Numbered from the stretch's first letter, positions 1 through 10,873 are shown. The stretch is DNA of 64,000 bases from Billgrantia lactosivorans (GCF_003254665.1 NZ_QHGY01000003.1:372286-436285); one strand, 5' to 3'. Made by a program: numbers and translations. The notes: generated from the letters alone by a model not told the origin.

Positions 1-743
1 ACTGCGACGTGGTGCTGCTGGTCGTGGTCGATGCCGGCCAGGTCGAGCGGGTGCTGTTCGGCGAGCGCGGGCTGGCGGACAGCCTCGCCCCGGGCAGCCT
101 GGTGATGCAATGCGCCACGCTGGCGCCGAGCGCCGCCGAACGCCTGGGTGTGCGCCTGGCCGAGCGCGACCTGCTGATGCTCGACGCCCCGATCAGCGGC
201 GGCGCGGCCAAGGCCCGCGCCGGCGAGCTCTCGGTGATGGCGTCGGGCAGCGAGGCGGCCTTCGCCGCGGCGGAGCCGGTGCTCGCCGCCATGGCCGCCA
301 CCGTCTATCGTCTGGGTAGTACCGTGGGCGTCGGCTCGAGCATGAAGCTGGTCAACCAGCTGCTGGCCGGGGTGCACATCGCCGCGGCGGCGGAGGCCGT
401 GGCGCTGGGCATTCGCATGGGGCTCGAGCCGCGCACCCTCTACGAGGTGATCACCCACTCGGCGGGCAACTCCTGGATGTTCGAGAATCGCGTGCCGCAC
501 ATCCTCGACGGCGACTACACCCCGCTCTCGGCGGTGGACATCTTCGTCAAGGACCTCAACATCGTGCACGAGACCGGGCGCGAGCTGGCCATGCCCACCC
601 CGGTCGCCGCCAGCGCCCTGCAGCAGTTCACCGCCGCCAGGGGGGCCGGCTTCGGCCGCGAGGACGACGCGGCGGTGATCAAGGTCTACCAGCGCCTCAC
701 CGGCATCGCCCTGCCCGATGCCGCCAACGACGGAGGAGAGTGA
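1..743 (+). CDS. ltnD: L-threonate dehydrogenase, 5'-truncated by window edge
   Basis: This is the C-terminal 246 residues of a beta-hydroxyacid dehydrogenase of the 3-hydroxyisobutyrate dehydrogenase family. The reading frame is open from base 3, so the N-terminal GxGxxG part (roughly 50-60 residues) lies before the window. The substrate-binding signature DAPISGGAAKARAG (bases about 183-224) and the catalytic lysine in SSMKLVNQ (bases about 336-359) are intact. LtnD enzymes oxidise L-threonate to 2-oxo-tetronate with NAD. The assignment to threonate rather than another hydroxyacid rests on the genes directly downstream (otnK, otnC, otnI), which form the known four-carbon acid sugar pathway. 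The stop codon is followed two bases later by the otnK start, so the genes are co-transcribed. Confidence 0.85.
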   Translation, partial: CDVVLLVVVDAGQVERVLFGERGLADSLAPGSLVMQCATLAPSAAERLGVRLAERDLLMLDAPISGGAAKARAGELSVMASGSEAAFAAAEPVLAAMAATVYRLGSTVGVGSSMKLVNQLLAGVHIAAAAEAVALGIRMGLEPRTLYEVITHSAGNSWMFENRVPHILDGDYTPLSAVDIFVKDLNIVHETGRELAMPTPVAASALQQFTAARGAGFGREDDAAVIKVYQRLTGIALPDAANDGGE

Positions 744-745
744 GC

Positions 746-2068
746 ATGGCGATCGTGCTGGGGGCCATCGCCGACGACTTCACCGGCGCCACCGACCTGG
801 CCAACAACCTGGTGCGCGGCGGCATGCGCTGCGTGCAACTGATCGGCGTGCCCGAGCGGCGCCTGGCCGCGCTGGTCGCCGACGTCGAGCAGATCGACGC
901 CGTGGTGGTGGCGCTGAAGTCGCGCTCGTGCGCGGCCGAGGCGGCGGTGCACGATTCGCTGCGGGCGCTGGAATGGCTGCGCGGCGAGGGGGCGCGGCAG
1001 TGCTTCTTCAAGTACTGCTCCACCTTCGACTCCACCGATGAGGGCAATATCGGTCCGGTCAGCGAGGCCCTGCTGGAGCGCCTCGGGGCGCCATGCACCG
1101 TGATGGTGCCGGCCTTCCCGCTCAACGGCCGCACCGTCTATCAGGGCCACCTGTTCGTCGGCGACCGCCTGCTCCACGAGAGCGGCATGCAGCACCATCC
1201 GCTGACGCCGATGCACGACGCCGACCTGGTGCGCGTGCTGGCGCGCCAGAGCCGACACCCGGTGGGCCTGCTGGCGTGGCAGACGCTGGCGCGAGGCGCC
1301 GAGGCCGCCCGCGAGCGCCTGGCCGAGCTGGCGGGGCGCGGCGTGCGCCAGGTGATCTGCGACACGCTCGACGAGCGCGACCTCGCCGTCCTGGCCGAGG
1401 CCGCGGTCGAGCTGCCGCTGGTCACCGGCGGCTCGGGGCTGGGCCAGGCACTGCCCGCCGCATACCGGTGCCAAGGCTGGCTGGCCGCGAGGCGCGAGGC
1501 GGGCGCCCTGGCGCCGGTGTCGGGCAGCGCCGCGGTGCTCTCGGGCAGCTGCTCGCAGGCGACCCTGGCCCAGGTCGACGCCTTCCTGACCCGCTACCCC
1601 GGCTTTCCCCTCGATCCGATCTCGCTGGCCGAAGGCCCCGAGCATCTCGCACAGGCGCTGGCCTTCGCCCGCCGCCACCTGGCCGGCGGGCGGCCGGTGC
1701 TGATCCACGCCTCGGCCGCGGCCGAGCGGGTGCGCCGGGCTCAGCAGGCGCTGGGGCGCGAGCGCGCCGGCCAGGTGGTCGAGCACGCCCTGGGGCAACT
1801 GGCGGTGGCGCTGCTCGAGGAGGGGGTGGGGCGGCTGGTGGTGGCCGGCGGCGAGAGTGCCGGCGCCGTGGTCTCGGCGCTGGGGGTGCGCGCCCTGCGC
1901 ATCGGCGAGCAGATCGACCCCGGCGTCCCCTGGACCCAGGCCACGCTCGACGGCCGCGAGGCACCGCTGACGCTGGCGCTGAAGTCGGGCAACTTCGGCG
2001 GCGAGGACTTCTTCCTGCGCGCCGTCGAGAGCCTGCCCGGCGATGCGGCGAGGAGCGGGAACGCATGA
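746..2068 (+). CDS. otnK: 3-oxo-tetronate kinase (four-carbon acid sugar kinase)
   Basis: A 440-residue protein of the DUF1537/four-carbon acid sugar kinase family. The N-terminal motif [16 protein letters not shown] (about residues 5-20) is the typical start of the acid-sugar-binding domain. The C-terminal nucleotide-binding domain contains [16 protein letters not shown] (about residues 368-383). OtnK phosphorylates 3-oxo-tetronate to 3-oxo-tetronate 4-phosphate in the cytoplasm. I chose the ATG at 746 because GGAGGAG at 732-738 lies 7 bases upstream; an in-frame GTG at 740 that overlaps the ltnD stop is the alternative. The gene ends in an ATGA overlap with otnC, indicating translational coupling. 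The exact four-carbon substrate is inferred from the operon. Confidence 0.88.
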   Translation: MAIVLGAIADDFTGATDLANNLVRGGMRCVQLIGVPERRLAALVADVEQIDAVVVALKSRSCAAEAAVHDSLRALEWLRGEGARQCFFKYCSTFDSTDEGNIGPVSEALLERLGAPCTVMVPAFPLNGRTVYQGHLFVGDRLLHESGMQHHPLTPMHDADLVRVLARQSRHPVGLLAWQTLARGAEAARERLAELAGRGVRQVICDTLDERDLAVLAEAAVELPLVTGGSGLGQALPAAYRCQGWLAARREAGALAPVSGSAAVLSGSCSQATLAQVDAFLTRYPGFPLDPISLAEGPEHLAQALAFARRHLAGGRPVLIHASAAAERVRRAQQALGRERAGQVVEHALGQLAVALLEEGVGRLVVAGGESAGAVVSALGVRALRIGEQIDPGVPWTQATLDGREAPLTLALKSGNFGGEDFFLRAVESLPGDAARSGNA

Positions 2069-2712
2069 CTACCGCCGACCGCAACCGCCTGCGCGAGCGG
2101 ATCGCCACGCTCGGCAAGTCGCTGTTCGACCGCGGCCTGACGATGGGCGCGAGCGGCAACATCAGCGTGCGCCTGGAGGACGGCGGCTGGCTGATGACGC
2201 CGACCAATGCCTGCCTCGGCCGGCTCGACCCGGCGCGCATCTCGCGACTCGCCGGCGACGGGCGCCTGCTCGAGGGCGATGCGCCGACCAAGGAGAGCTT
2301 CCTGCACCGCGCCATGTACGACGAACGGCCAGGCGCGGGCGCCATCGTGCATCTGCACTCGACCCATTCGGTGGCGGTCTCGTGCCTGCCCGACATCGAC
2401 CCCGGCGACTGCATCCCGCCGCTCACCGCCTACTACGTGATGCGGGTGGGGCGCCTGCCGCTGGTGCCCTACCACGTGCCCGGCGACCCGACGCTGGGCG
2501 ACGCCGTGCGCGGCCTGGCCGGGCGCCACAGCGCCGTGCTGCTGGCCAACCACGGGCCGGTCGTGGCGGGCAGGGACCTGGAGGCGGCGGTCTACGCCAC
2601 CGAGGAGCTGGAGGAGACCGCCAAGCTCTACCTGCTGCTGCGCGGTCACAATCCGCGCGTGCTGACGCCCGCCCAGGTCGCCGACCTCGAGGCGCGCTTT
2701 CCTCGCGACTGA
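2065..2712 (+). CDS. otnC: 3-oxo-tetronate 4-phosphate decarboxylase
   Basis: A 215-residue class II aldolase/adducin-fold protein, the normal family length. Visible features are GASGNISVR (about residues 28-36), the catalytic-acid region TKESFLHR with Glu77, and the zinc-ligand pattern H97-x-H99 in VHLHSTH followed by H163 in ANHGP. OtnC decarboxylates 3-oxo-tetronate 4-phosphate to dihydroxyacetone phosphate, which feeds central carbon metabolism. The ATG at 2065 overlaps the otnK stop by four bases (ATGA), and otnI follows 38 bases downstream. The only close alternative is a generic fuculose-phosphate-type aldolase, which the kinase and isomerase neighbours make unlikely. Confidence 0.88.
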   Translation: MTTADRNRLRERIATLGKSLFDRGLTMGASGNISVRLEDGGWLMTPTNACLGRLDPARISRLAGDGRLLEGDAPTKESFLHRAMYDERPGAGAIVHLHSTHSVAVSCLPDIDPGDCIPPLTAYYVMRVGRLPLVPYHVPGDPTLGDAVRGLAGRHSAVLLANHGPVVAGRDLEAAVYATEELEETAKLYLLLRGHNPRVLTPAQVADLEARFPRD

Positions 2713-2750
2713 CACCCACCGACGAGAGATCCACCGATGAGAGTCCCGCG

Positions 2751-3545
2751 ATGATCCGCCTGGCCGCCAACCTCACCCTGCTGTTCACCGAGCACACCTT
2801 CCTCGACCGCTTCGCGGCGGCCGCCGAGGCGGGCTTTCGCGGCGTCGAGTACCTGTTCCCCTACGGCCACGACCCCGCGGTGCTGGCCGCGGCGCTGCGC
2901 GAGGCCGGGGTCGAGCAGGTGCTGTTCAACCTGCCGCCCGGCGACTGGGAGACGGGCGAGCGCGGCCTGGCCAGCCTCCCCGGGCGCGAGGCCGAGTTCC
3001 GCGACGGGGTGATCGAGGCCCTGCGCTATGCCGAGGCGCTGGACTGCCCGCGGGTGCACGCCATGGCCGGGCTGCTGCCGGTGGGCGCCGACGCCGAGAC
3101 ACGGGCCCACCACCGTGCCACCTACCTGGCCAACCTGCGCTTCGCCGCCGCCGAGGCGGCCAAGGTGGGCCGCCAGGTGCTGATCGAGCCGATCAACACG
3201 CGCGACATGCCGGGCTTCTTCCTCCCGCACCAGGCCCAGGCCATGGCGGTGCTCGAGGAGGTGGGCGCCAGCAACCTCAGGCTGCAGTTCGACCTCTACC
3301 ACTGCCAGGTCATGGAGGGCGACCTGATCCGACACCTGGAGCGGCAGTTCACCGCCATCGCCCACGTGCAGATCGCCGGGGTGCCGGATCGCCACGAGCC
3401 GGACGTCGGCGAGGTGCATTACCCGGCCCTCTTCGCGCGGCTCGAGCAGCTCGGCTATGCGGGCTGGATCGGCTGCGAATACCGTCCCGCGGCGGGCACC
3501 CGCGACGGACTGGGGTGGGGACGCGACTTCGGTCTCACCGGCTGA
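2751..3545 (+). CDS. otnI: 2-oxo-tetronate isomerase (hydroxypyruvate isomerase family)
   Basis: A 264-residue TIM-barrel protein of the hydroxypyruvate isomerase (Hyi/OtnI) family. It shows [14 protein letters not shown] (about residues 59-72), the catalytic glutamate E146 in IEPINTRD, the metal-binding segment [11 protein letters not shown] (D181, H184) and the second catalytic glutamate E243 in [10 protein letters not shown]. OtnI interconverts 2-oxo- and 3-oxo-tetronate, linking the product of LtnD or DenD to the OtnK substrate. The start at 2751 is the first ATG that gives the family N-terminus [12 protein letters not shown]. An ATG at 2737 reads only six codons before a stop and was not used. 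It sits between otnC and denD in one operon. Confidence 0.87.
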   Translation: MIRLAANLTLLFTEHTFLDRFAAAAEAGFRGVEYLFPYGHDPAVLAAALREAGVEQVLFNLPPGDWETGERGLASLPGREAEFRDGVIEALRYAEALDCPRVHAMAGLLPVGADAETRAHHRATYLANLRFAAAEAAKVGRQVLIEPINTRDMPGFFLPHQAQAMAVLEEVGASNLRLQFDLYHCQVMEGDLIRHLERQFTAIAHVQIAGVPDRHEPDVGEVHYPALFARLEQLGYAGWIGCEYRPAAGTRDGLGWGRDFGLTG

Positions 3546-3607
3546 GGGCCCGCACCAGGGAGACCTCTGCGCGATCCGACAACAACGACAACAGGAGCGA
3601 GAACGCC

Positions 3608-4570
3608 ATGCACATCGTCATCACCGGCGCCGCCGGGTTCCTCGGCCAGCGCCTCGTCGCCCGCCTGCTGGCACGCGGCGAACTCAAGGGCCAGCCCCTC
3701 CACCGCCTGACCCTGGTCGACCAGGTCGAGCCCGAGCTGCCGTTCAGCGACGCGGTCGAAGTCGAGGGGCTGGCGCTCGACATCGCCGAGCCCGGCGCCC
3801 TCGACGAGGTGCTCGATGCGCGCCCCCAGGTCATCTACCACCTCGCCGCGGTGGTCAGCTCCGCCGCCGAGGAGGACCTGGACCTGGGCATGGAGGTCAA
3901 CTTCGACGCCACCCGGGCGCTGCTCGACGGCTGCCGCGAGCGCGGGCTGGCGACCACCCGGCTGGTCATGGCCAGCTCGGTGGCGGCCTACGGCGGCGAC
4001 CTGCCCGCGGTGCTCGACGACATGACCGCCCTGCAGCCGCAGAACTCCTACGGCACCCAGAAGGCGATGTGCGAACTGCTGATCAACGACTACAGCCGTC
4101 GCGGCCTGGTCGACGGCTGCGTGCTGCGCCTGCCGACCATCATCGTGCGCCCGGGGCGGCCCAACGCGGCCGCCTCGAGCTTCGCCTCGAGCCTCCTGCG
4201 CGAGCCCTTGAACGGCGAGGAGGCCGTCTGCCCGGTGGCCGCCGAGCTCGCCCTGTTCGTCATGTCGCCGGGGAAGGTGATCGAGGCGCTGGTGCACGGC
4301 GCCGAGGTGCCGGGCGAGGCGCTGGCGCCGTTTCGTGCCTTCATGCTGCCCGGCATCACCGTGAGCGTGGCCGAGATGCTCGAGACGCTGCGCCGGGTGG
4401 GAGGCGAGCAGGCCCTGGCCCTGGTGCGCCACGAGCGCGACCCGCGCATCGAGGCGATCGTCGCCGGCTGGCCCGCGCGCTTCGATAGCCGCCGCGCGCG
4501 GGCGCTGGGGTTCGGCGGCGACCGCGACCTGGACGAGATCGTCCAGGCGTTCCTGCGGGAGCGCGCCTAG
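3608..4570 (+). CDS. denD: D-erythronate dehydrogenase
   Basis: A 320-residue extended short-chain dehydrogenase. The NAD-binding motif GAAGFLG is at residues 7-13, the catalytic serines at 123-124 and the catalytic pair Y148/K152 in SYGTQKAM. DenD oxidises D-erythronate to 2-oxo-tetronate, so it gives the pathway a second entry beside LtnD. The ATG at 3608 is preceded by AGGAGCG about 10 bases upstream. The gap from otnI is 62 bases and the TRAP transporter follows 97 bases downstream, so all belong to one uptake-and-catabolism locus. A generic NAD-dependent epimerase is the alternative, but the gene order matches known threonate/erythronate clusters. Confidence 0.85.
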   Translation: MHIVITGAAGFLGQRLVARLLARGELKGQPLHRLTLVDQVEPELPFSDAVEVEGLALDIAEPGALDEVLDARPQVIYHLAAVVSSAAEEDLDLGMEVNFDATRALLDGCRERGLATTRLVMASSVAAYGGDLPAVLDDMTALQPQNSYGTQKAMCELLINDYSRRGLVDGCVLRLPTIIVRPGRPNAAASSFASSLLREPLNGEEAVCPVAAELALFVMSPGKVIEALVHGAEVPGEALAPFRAFMLPGITVSVAEMLETLRRVGGEQALALVRHERDPRIEAIVAGWPARFDSRRARALGFGGDRDLDEIVQAFLRERA

Positions 4571-4667
4571 GGCACGCCGAGCCGGGCCGAACCGCGGCAC
4601 ACCGGCGGCCGACCGGTCGCCGACAACAACGACAACGAAGGTGTTTCACGACCAAGAGGACACAACA

Positions 4668-5666
4668 ATGAAAAACCCGTTCGTACGCCACGCCCTCACC
4701 GCCGCCATCGGTGGCGCCACCCTCGCGGCGCTGGCCGCCAATGCCCAGGCCGCCCAGGAGGTCAGCCTGGGGCACACGCTCTCCTCGACCTCCCACTACG
4801 CGGTGGGCGCCCAGGCCTTCAAGGAGACGCTGGAAGCGCTCAGCGAGGGTGCCTTCACGGTCAACGAGCACACCTCCGGCTCGCTGGGCGGGGAGCGCGA
4901 GATGATCGAGGGGCTGCAGATCGGCACGGTGGACATCGTCATCACCTCCACCGGCCCGCTCGGCAACTTCGTGCCCGAGACCTACGTGCTCGACCTGCCG
5001 TTCCTGTTCGAGGACTACGACCAGGCGCGCTGCGTGCTCGACAGCGAGCTCGGCGATGAGCTGCTGGAGAAGATGAGCGAGCACGACCTGGTCGGCCTGG
5101 CCTGGTCCGAGAACGGCTTTCGCCACCTCACCAACAGCGAGCGCGAGGTGACCACCCCCGCCGACGCCGAGGGGCTGCGGGTACGCACCATGGAGAACGA
5201 GGTGCACCAGGAGGCGTTCCGCCAGCTCGGCGCGCGGCCCACGCCGATGGCCTTCCCCGAGCTCTTCACCGCGCTGCAGCAGGGCGTGGTGGACGGCCAG
5301 GAGAACCCCATCACGGTGATTGTCGCGACCAATTTCTGGGAGGTCCAGGACCACCTCTCGCTCACCGGCCACGTCTATTCCCCGGCCGCCGTGCTTGGCT
5401 CGCCGATGCTGCTCGACGGCCTCGGCGACGAGGAGCGCGAATGGTTCCGCGAGGCGGCCCGCGCCGCGGCCGAGGCGACCCGTGCCGAGGTCTCGCGGCT
5501 GGAGGAGGAGGGCGTGGCCCTGCTGCGCGAAAACGGCATGACGGTGAACACCGACATCGACATCGGCCCGTTCCAGGAGGCGGTGGCGCCGGCCTACGAG
5601 ATCTTCACCGAGCAGTACGGCGGCGAGATGCTGGAGCGGGTGCAGGAGAAGGCCGCCGGCTGCTGA
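4668..5666 (+). CDS. TRAP transporter substrate-binding protein (DctP family)
   Basis: A 332-residue periplasmic binding protein. The first 28 residues form a signal peptide (basic MKNPFVRH, a hydrophobic alanine-rich core, cleavage after NAQA). The mature part begins QEVSLGHTLSSTSHYAVGAQ, typical of DctP proteins, and has the LRVRTMENEVHQEAFRQLGA region with the arginine that binds the substrate carboxylate, and the VDGQENPI motif. It would deliver a sugar acid such as threonate or erythronate to the membrane carrier encoded just downstream. I chose ATG 4668, not 4641, because only it gives a clean signal peptide and it has AAGAGGA upstream. Substrate is inferred from the neighbouring catabolic genes. 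Confidence 0.88.
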   Translation: MKNPFVRHALTAAIGGATLAALAANAQAAQEVSLGHTLSSTSHYAVGAQAFKETLEALSEGAFTVNEHTSGSLGGEREMIEGLQIGTVDIVITSTGPLGNFVPETYVLDLPFLFEDYDQARCVLDSELGDELLEKMSEHDLVGLAWSENGFRHLTNSEREVTTPADAEGLRVRTMENEVHQEAFRQLGARPTPMAFPELFTALQQGVVDGQENPITVIVATNFWEVQDHLSLTGHVYSPAAVLGSPMLLDGLGDEEREWFREAARAAAEATRAEVSRLEEEGVALLRENGMTVNTDIDIGPFQEAVAPAYEIFTEQYGGEMLERVQEKAAGC

Positions 5667-5742
5667 CGGCAGGCGTCCGGCGCAGATCGCGCAATCGGTC
5701 CCCGGCGCCGAGCCGGGGACATGCCTGAGGAATCGTGCGTTC

Positions 5743-6330
5743 ATGGTGGACTTGTTGCTACGTTGCGAACGGCAGTTGACGCGCCTGGCCCTGGCGGTCG
5801 CGGTGGTCATGCTGGTGGTGTCGGTCTCGTTCAGCTTCTATCAGGTGCTGACCCGGTTCGTCTTCAACGCGCCCTCCACCTGGTCGGAGGTGGCGGCGCG
5901 CACGGCGATGATCTGGTGCGTGTTCATGGCCGCCGCCGCGACCTTCCGCGGCGGCTACATGATGGCCGTGGAGGCGATCTACAAGGTGGTGCCGGGTCGC
6001 CTGGTGCGTGGGCTGGAGGTGGCCATCGTGCTGTGCAGCCTGCTGGTGCTGGCGATCCTGTTCCACTTCGGCCTGCTGATGACCCAGCGGGTCGCCAGCC
6101 AGACCATGTCGGGGATGAACGTCTCCATGGCCTATGCCTATGCCGCGATCCCCGTCGGCGCCGCGTTCGCCATGGTGGCGGTGCTGGCGCGCCTCCTGGC
6201 CCAGCTCAGCGGGCGCGAGCCGGTCGGGCCCGACCTCGGCGAGCACGCCGCCGAGGTGGAGATGCACGACCCGCGGCGGACGATGCCGGAGAGCGCGGAA
6301 GCCCCCGGCCAGGGGAGGCCGCACCCATGA
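5743..6330 (+). CDS. TRAP transporter small membrane subunit (DctQ family)
   Basis: A 195-residue integral membrane protein with four predicted hydrophobic segments at about residues 13-35, 48-66, 88-110 and 126-150, as expected for the small DctQ subunit. The sequence FYQVLTRFVFNAPSTWSEVAAR in the first loop is characteristic of the family. The hydrophilic tail after residue 155 (GREPVGPDLGEHAAEVEM onward) is longer than usual. It pairs with the DctM subunit encoded next, overlapping it by four bases (ATGA). It couples sodium-driven uptake of the substrate caught by the DctP protein at 4668-5666. Confidence 0.86.
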   Translation: MVDLLLRCERQLTRLALAVAVVMLVVSVSFSFYQVLTRFVFNAPSTWSEVAARTAMIWCVFMAAAATFRGGYMMAVEAIYKVVPGRLVRGLEVAIVLCSLLVLAILFHFGLLMTQRVASQTMSGMNVSMAYAYAAIPVGAAFAMVAVLARLLAQLSGREPVGPDLGEHAAEVEMHDPRRTMPESAEAPGQGRPHP

Positions 6331-7601
6331 ACCTGGTCATCGGCCTGTCGCTGATCCTGCTGTTCGCCTTCGGCGTGCCGATCGCCGTGGCGATCCTGCT
6401 GGCCTCGATCATCGGCATCGAGTTCTTCACCCGGTTGCCGCTGCTGCTGGTGCCGCAGCAGATGTTCATCGGCATCGACAAGTTCCCGCTGATGGCGATC
6501 CCGTTCTTCATCCTCGCCGGCAACCTGATGGCCGCGGGCGGCATCTCCCAGCGCCTGGTGGACCTGGCCAAGTCGATCGTCGGCGGAGTGCAGGGCGGGC
6601 TGGCGATGACCTGCGTGCTGACCTGCATGATGTTCGCCGCGGTGTCCGGCTCCAGCGTGGCGACCACCTTCGCCATCGGCGCCATCCTGATACCGGCCAT
6701 GGTGCGGCATGGCTACCCCAAGCCGCTGGCCGCATCGATCCAGGCCTCCTCGGCGGAGCTCGGCGTGCTGATCCCGCCGTCGATCCCGCTGATCCTGTTC
6801 GGCGTCAGCACCGACACCTCCATCGGTCAGCTGTTCCTGGCCGGCATCGGGCCGGGCCTGCTGATCGGCACGGCGCTGATCCTGTTCCTCTATCTGTTCT
6901 GCAAGGTGCGCGGCTACGGACTCGAGGATCACCGCGACAGCACCGGCTTCGTGATCTCGTTCAAGCGCGCCTGGGCCGCGCTGCTGATGCCGGTGGTGGT
7001 GATCGGCGGCATCTACGGCGGGGTGTTCACGCCCACCGAGGCGTCGGCGGTGGCGGTGTTCTACGCCCTGGCGGTGGGCGGGTTCTACTACCGCGAGCTG
7101 AAGGCCGCCGACCTCTGGCCGATCCTGCGCCAGAGCGTGGTCTCCACGGCGGCGGTGATGCTGATCATCGCCGCCGCCTCGCTGTTCAGCTTCCTGATCA
7201 GCCGCACCGGCCTGCCGGGCCATATCGCCGGCTGGGTCACCGGGGTGTTCGACAGCCCCGTGACCTTCCTGCTGGCGGTCAACCTGATGCTGCTGGTGGT
7301 CGGCATGTTCATCGAGACCTCGGCGGCGATCCTGGTGCTGGCGCCGATCCTGACGCCCATCGCCGTGCAGTTCGGCGTCCAGCCGGTGCACTTCGGGCTG
7401 ATCATGGTGGTCAACCTGGCGCTGGGGATGATCACGCCGCCGCTGGGGGTCAACCTGTTTGCCGCCTGCGCGGTGGCGCGGATCTCCATCGACCAGATGC
7501 TGCCCTGGCTGGTGCGCTTCGTGCTGGTCGTGCTCGCCTGCCTGGTGGCGATCACCTACCTGCCGTGGATCTCCATGGGGCTGGTGTGGCTGGTCTACTA
7601 G
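6327..7601 (+). CDS. TRAP transporter large permease (DctM family)
   Basis: A 424-residue, highly hydrophobic protein with about 12 transmembrane stretches, the family length. It contains the DctM motifs PLMAIPFFILAGNLM (about residues 52-66), MTCVLTCMMFAAVSGSSVATT and LIPPSIPLILFGVSTD, and ends LVRFVLVVLACLVAITYLPWI. It forms the sodium-coupled translocation channel of the TRAP system. The start codon overlaps the dctQ stop. Together with the preceding catabolic genes it completes a threonate/erythronate uptake and breakdown operon. Confidence 0.9.
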   Translation: MNLVIGLSLILLFAFGVPIAVAILLASIIGIEFFTRLPLLLVPQQMFIGIDKFPLMAIPFFILAGNLMAAGGISQRLVDLAKSIVGGVQGGLAMTCVLTCMMFAAVSGSSVATTFAIGAILIPAMVRHGYPKPLAASIQASSAELGVLIPPSIPLILFGVSTDTSIGQLFLAGIGPGLLIGTALILFLYLFCKVRGYGLEDHRDSTGFVISFKRAWAALLMPVVVIGGIYGGVFTPTEASAVAVFYALAVGGFYYRELKAADLWPILRQSVVSTAAVMLIIAAASLFSFLISRTGLPGHIAGWVTGVFDSPVTFLLAVNLMLLVVGMFIETSAAILVLAPILTPIAVQFGVQPVHFGLIMVVNLALGMITPPLGVNLFAACAVARISIDQMLPWLVRFVLVVLACLVAITYLPWISMGLVWLVY

Positions 7602-7681
7602 CGTGATGTGAGGGCCAGGCGCGTGTCGACCCGCCGCCGCCCAGGGAACGACAACGACAAGAACCAAGGAGGAATCAAGCC

Positions 7682-9142
<1,461 letters not shown>

Positions 9143-9173
9143 GCGAGGGCGTCACGAACAGCAAGGAGGAGTA

Positions 9174-10052
9174 ATGACTGAATCACGCAAGGTCGGCCTG
9201 GTCGGGGTCGGACTGATGGGACACGGCATCGCCGCCAACCTGCTGCGCGGCGGCCATGCGCTGTGCTTGCTGGAGCACCCGGGCAACCAGCCGGTGGACG
9301 ACCTGATGGCCGCGGGCGCGGTGGCCAGGGGCAGCGGGCGCGAGGTGGCCGAGGCCGCCGAGGTGGTGATCCTGTGCGTCACCGGCTCGCCCCAGGTGGA
9401 GGCGGTATTGTTCGAACCCGGCGGCGTCCTCGAGGGGCTCGCTCCGGGCACGGTGGTGATCGACTGCTCCACGGCGCTGCCGAGCTCCACCGAACGGGTC
9501 GCCGCACGAGTGGAGGCGGCGGGCGGACGTTTCCTCGACGCCGCCATGACGCGCACGCCCAAGGAGGCCGAGGCGGGCAGATTGAACCTGATCGTCGGCG
9601 CCCCGGAGGCGCTGTTCGCCGAGGTGCGACCGCTGCTCGAATGCTTCGCCGAGAACATTGCCCACGCCGGGCCGGTGGGGGCGGGGCACACCCTGAAGCT
9701 GCTGCACAACTTCGTCTCGCTGGGCTTCACCGCGGTATTGGCCGAGGCCGCGGCGGCCTCGCGCCGGGCCGGCATCGACGATGCCGCCCTGCTCGACGTG
9801 CTGGGCCAGGGCGGCGGCGGGGTGATCCTCGAGCGCTTGCGCCCCTTCATCGAGGCCGGCGACCCCTCCGGCTTTCGCTTCAGCGTGGCCAATGCGCTCA
9901 AGGACATCGGCTACTACCGCACCATGACCGAGGACCTCGCCGCCGAGCACGGCGTGGCCGAGGCGGTGCTGGCGCTCTATCGGCGGGCCAGCGACGCCGG
10001 CCATGCCGAGCGCCCGGTGCCGGAGCTGGTGCGGCTGCTGGAGGGGGAGTGA
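9174..10052 (+). CDS. NAD-binding beta-hydroxyacid dehydrogenase-like protein, divergent active site
   Basis: A 292-residue protein with the two-domain 3-hydroxyisobutyrate dehydrogenase layout. The Rossmann motif GVGLMG is at residues 11-16, and the catalytic lysine K175 with N179 lies in HTLKLLHNF. The substrate signature, normally D-x-P-V-S-G-G, reads DAAMTRTPKEAEAGRLN here, with T126-R127-T128 in place of S-G-G. This should alter recognition of the substrate carboxylate, so the usual substrates (3-hydroxyisobutyrate, tartronate semialdehyde) should not be assumed. A close paralogue with the same change is at 46643-47536, also next to an aldehyde dehydrogenase gene. The start has AAGGAGGAG upstream. 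It converges on mtfA with two bases between the stops. Confidence 0.8.
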   Translation: MTESRKVGLVGVGLMGHGIAANLLRGGHALCLLEHPGNQPVDDLMAAGAVARGSGREVAEAAEVVILCVTGSPQVEAVLFEPGGVLEGLAPGTVVIDCSTALPSSTERVAARVEAAGGRFLDAAMTRTPKEAEAGRLNLIVGAPEALFAEVRPLLECFAENIAHAGPVGAGHTLKLLHNFVSLGFTAVLAEAAAASRRAGIDDAALLDVLGQGGGGVILERLRPFIEAGDPSGFRFSVANALKDIGYYRTMTEDLAAEHGVAEAVLALYRRASDAGHAERPVPELVRLLEGE

Positions 10053-10054
10053 GC

Positions 10055-10870
10055 TCAGGCTTCGCCGGTGTCCGCGGCGGGCAGGCGGCCCAGCGGGTCC
10101 TGGCGGAAGTAGTGCGTGAGTAGCTCGTACAGCTCGGGGTAGGCGCCGCTGAGCACGTCGGGGGCGGAGAAGAAGTACTCGCAGCATACCGCGAAGCACT
10201 CGCCGGGGTGGGTGGCGGCGTAGTCGTCGATGGGCGGTGCCTCGCCGCGTTCGAGGTGCGCCTGCAGGTCGTCCCACACCGCGGTGAAGACGCGGTGCCA
10301 CGCCTTCGGGGCCAGGTCGCGCGGCAGCGGCGGGAAGCCGTCGACGTCGAGCGAGTTGCCCATGTCGAGCTTGTGGGCGAGTTCGTGGATCACCACGTTG
10401 AAGCCGCTGAAGTCGCCGCTCTCCATCAGGTCGGGAAAGGCCACCACCACCGGGCCCTGGTGCGAGGTCTCGCCGGCCCGCTCGTCCTCGTAGGCGTGCA
10501 TCACGCCGAACTCGTCCATCTCCTCCACCTGGCGGTGGAAGGCGTCGGGCAGGATCAGGATCTCGTGGAAGCCGGCGAAGGCCTCGTCGTGGTCGTCGTC
10601 CGACCAGCCCAGCGTCAGCAGGCAGGCCTGGCCGGCCAGGGCCAACTGGGCGGGCTGGTCGAAGGGGGTGGACTCGGCGAGATCGGGGTGCAGGCTGATC
10701 CGCTTGGCGTGCAGGAAGCGCCAGGCGCGCCGCCCCAGCCGCTCGGCCTCGTCGTCGGCGAGCAAGGCCAGCAGCGGCAACCGCGCGCGCGCCTCGGCCC
10801 AGGCCGCCTGGGGAAAGGGATGGCGGGCCTCGAAGCGCTCGGCGCGCCAGCGGCGCAGGCGGCGGAACAC
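10055..10870 (-). CDS. mtfA: MtfA-type zinc peptidase
   Basis: A 271-residue cytosolic protein of the MtfA family. The zinc site HELAHK is at residues 162-167, and a downstream glutamate ligand is likely E224 in PGECFAVCCEYF, at the spacing known for the family. In enterobacteria MtfA binds the glucose-PTS repressor Mlc and has aminopeptidase activity; no Mlc gene is visible here, so only the peptidase assignment is supported. The N-terminus MFRRLRRWRAERFE is basic. It lies three bases downstream of the GNAT-nitrilase gene on the same strand, so the two are probably co-transcribed. Confidence 0.85.
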   Translation of the reverse strand: MFRRLRRWRAERFEARHPFPQAAWAEARARLPLLALLADDEAERLGRRAWRFLHAKRISLHPDLAESTPFDQPAQLALAGQACLLTLGWSDDDHDEAFAGFHEILILPDAFHRQVEEMDEFGVMHAYEDERAGETSHQGPVVVAFPDLMESGDFSGFNVVIHELAHKLDMGNSLDVDGFPPLPRDLAPKAWHRVFTAVWDDLQAHLERGEAPPIDDYAATHPGECFAVCCEYFFSAPDVLSGAYPELYELLTHYFRQDPLGRLPAADTGEA

Positions 10871-10873
10871 GGC

